A stretch of 15,523 nt of DNA from Candidatus Galligastranaerophilus intestinigallinarum (lineage in GTDB: Bacteria; Cyanobacteriota; Vampirovibrionia; Gastranaerophilales; Gastranaerophilaceae). Below the pieces are notes generated by a model. It did not search any database, was not told where the DNA came from, and saw only the letters and a list, made by a program, of their open reading frames with translations. The stretch covers positions 1-15,523 of the forward strand of contig DVKW01000097.1 in the NCBI GenBank assembly GCA_018715855.1, written 5' to 3'. The position numbers and the translations under genes are program-made. Of the stretch, positions 14,618 to 15,523 are shown one piece after another; the stretch's first letter is position 1, and each line of letters starts with the position of its first letter.

Positions 14618-15400
14618 ATGACAATAAAACAAATTATAATTTCTATAATTTTATTATTAGCAATTTACGGATTTTTAATAGAGCCAAATTTAATTACGGT
14701 TAAAAAATTAACCTTAAAATCGGATGATATTAAAGATTTTAAAATTGTTTTTATTTCGGATTTTCACCTTTCAAAGCAAGCAGGTTCAAGATTAAACCGA
14801 ATTATTAAAAAAGTGAACGAACAAAACCCCGATATTATAATATCAGGCGGCGATTATGTTATTATGCACAATGCTAAATTTTCAATGGATATGAATTATG
14901 CAGCTAAAAAAATTTCTGAAATGAAATCAAAATACGGTATATATTCTGTTATGGGAAACCACGATTACCACAAGGATAATAAATATATAAAAGAAGCGCT
15001 TGTAAAAAACGGCATAAAAGTTTTAGAAAATGAAAATGAAAAAATTATGCACAACGGAAGCCCCATTTATATTGCGGGAATTTCTGATATGCAAACCACC
15101 TTTTATGACCTTGATAAAGCCTTAAAAGGAACAAAACCGCCTATAATTTTAGTTTCACATTCGCCTGATATTACACCGAAAGCAAAAAATAGAGTAAACC
15201 TTGTTTTATCGGGCCACACCCACGGGGGGCAGGTTAGAATTCCATTTATCGGCCCTATTATTGTGCCATCTAAATATGGGAAAAAATATGCGTCAGGTTT
15301 TGTTGATAATTTTACATATACAACAAAAGGGCTTGGCACAAGCATTTTGCACCTAAGGTTTAATTGCCCGCCTGAAATTTTGGTTGTTGAATACAAATAA
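14618..15400 (+). CDS. Membrane-anchored calcineurin-like phosphoesterase, YaeI/LpxG type
   Basis: A 260-residue protein with an N-terminal hydrophobic helix (about 4-22) and a complete metallophosphoesterase domain: ISDFHLS (D48, H50), SGGDY (D79), MGNHDYH (N114, H115), VSHSPD (H181) and LSGHTHGGQVRIPF (H200, H202). The ending GLGTSILHLRFNCPPEI is typical of the YaeI family. Related enzymes include YaeI of E. coli and chlamydial LpxG, which cleaves UDP-2,3-diacylglucosamine in lipid A synthesis; YkoE/YkuE-type proteins of Gram-positives also match in outline. Adjacent rfbC/rfbD favours an envelope role, but this is inference. The ATG has no SD; a TAAACT at 14606-14611 sits where a -10 for a leaderless mRNA would be. 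A start further in would remove the anchor, so I keep ATG 14618. Confidence 0.85.
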   Translation: MTIKQIIISIILLLAIYGFLIEPNLITVKKLTLKSDDIKDFKIVFISDFHLSKQAGSRLNRIIKKVNEQNPDIIISGGDYVIMHNAKFSMDMNYAAKKISEMKSKYGIYSVMGNHDYHKDNKYIKEALVKNGIKVLENENEKIMHNGSPIYIAGISDMQTTFYDLDKALKGTKPPIILVSHSPDITPKAKNRVNLVLSGHTHGGQVRIPFIGPIIVPSKYGKKYASGFVDNFTYTTKGLGTSILHLRFNCPPEILVVEYK

Positions 15401-15523
15401 AAAATATTATTATGAAGAAAAAAGAAAGCAGGCTGGACTTTCAGCCCAACAACCAAAAGTTAAAAACCCTTGTTGGAGTAGAAACCCCAACCTACTGAAT
15501 ATTTAATAAAAAAAGCCCCTTAA
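15401..15523. repeat. Hairpin-rich intergenic element, possible dispersed repeat
   Basis: The sequence after the phosphoesterase gene has a different texture from neighbouring gaps. GGCTG/CAGCC (15431-15435/15442-15446) forms one hairpin. CCAACAA (15446-15452) pairs with TTGTTGG (15470-15476), and GTTGG (15472-15476) can instead pair with CCAAC (15487-15491), so the elements compete. The right edge carries seven A followed by GCCCCTTAA, probably the left arm of a terminator cut by the window end. A 28-codon ORF (15412-15498, ending VGVETPTY) has no SD and is likely incidental. Whether the block recurs elsewhere cannot be seen here. Confidence 0.35.

Noticed and set aside
14440..14703. Plus-strand ORF of 87 codons across the rfbC start and promoter
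   Set aside because: It runs antisense to rfbC and through its promoter into the next gene in another frame, with low-complexity Asn/Tyr/Phe content.
15103..15456. Minus-strand ORF of 117 codons at the right end
   Set aside because: It is antisense to the conserved C-terminal half of the phosphoesterase, and its translation shows no domain.
1..15523. Defence system, phage, integron, CRISPR or insertion sequence
   Set aside because: No transposase, integrase, nuclease-effector pair, direct-repeat array or target-site duplication is visible; the genes are mostly housekeeping.

Overview
The window is AT-rich bacterial chromosome, densely coded on both strands, and its gene content suggests a diderm relative of the Cyanobacteria, most likely the gut Melainabacteria/Vampirovibrionia (Gastranaerophilales). 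This assignment is inference. It rests on RNase Y followed by YmdB, a PilM-PilN/PilO type IV pilus module, RmlC/RmlD and WecA-type envelope sugar genes, a group 1 sigma factor with a short acidic N-terminus, and a cytosolic-looking nucleotidase that begins with a short 'NNVNFRG' peptide I associate from memory with that group. No mobile element, CRISPR array, tRNA or rRNA gene is visible.

Layout. (1) 1-1798, + strand: the 3' end of rny (RNase Y), ymdB, and a PHP-domain phosphoesterase of the RNase AM/TrpH family, closely packed as an apparent RNA-turnover operon and closed by a weak hairpin. (2) 2011-3051, +: a WecA/TagO-like undecaprenyl-phosphate sugar-1-phosphate transferase. (3) 3118-5474, -: pilO and a fused pilM-pilN, convergent with wecA across a hairpin. 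(4) 5597-7412, +: rlmB-type rRNA methyltransferase, then the primary sigma factor, ending in a perfect 11-bp hairpin terminator shared with (5) 7469-8215, -: an anchored SIMPL-domain protein. (6) 8307-10688, +: a 793-residue polytopic membrane protein resembling GT-C glycosyltransferases, with no ribosome-binding site and a TATAAT just upstream. (7) 10689-11414, +: a folded leader, rpmI (bL35) and rplT (bL20) with a strong terminator; infC is not next to them. (8) 11494-13134, +: a two-domain 5'-nucleotidase-like phosphoesterase without a signal peptide. (9) 13159-14537, -: rfbD and rfbC (dTDP-rhamnose synthesis) overlapping by 4 nt, behind a near-consensus promoter. (10) 14618-15400, +: a membrane-anchored calcineurin-type phosphoesterase of the YaeI/LpxG kind. 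(11) 15401-15523: a hairpin-rich intergenic stretch that looks like a dispersed repeat and runs off the window.

Two themes recur: RNA metabolism and translation (rny, ymdB, PHP protein, rlmB, rpoD, rpmI, rplT), and cell-surface construction (wecA-like, GT-C-like protein, rfbC/rfbD, YaeI/LpxG-like protein, PilMNO). Most genes are ordinary housekeeping genes. The points most worth checking are the PilM-PilN fusion with an eroded nucleotide-binding site, the alternative-pairing leader of rpmI-rplT, the nucleotidase with its N-terminal tag, two possible leaderless starts, and the folded element at the right edge.
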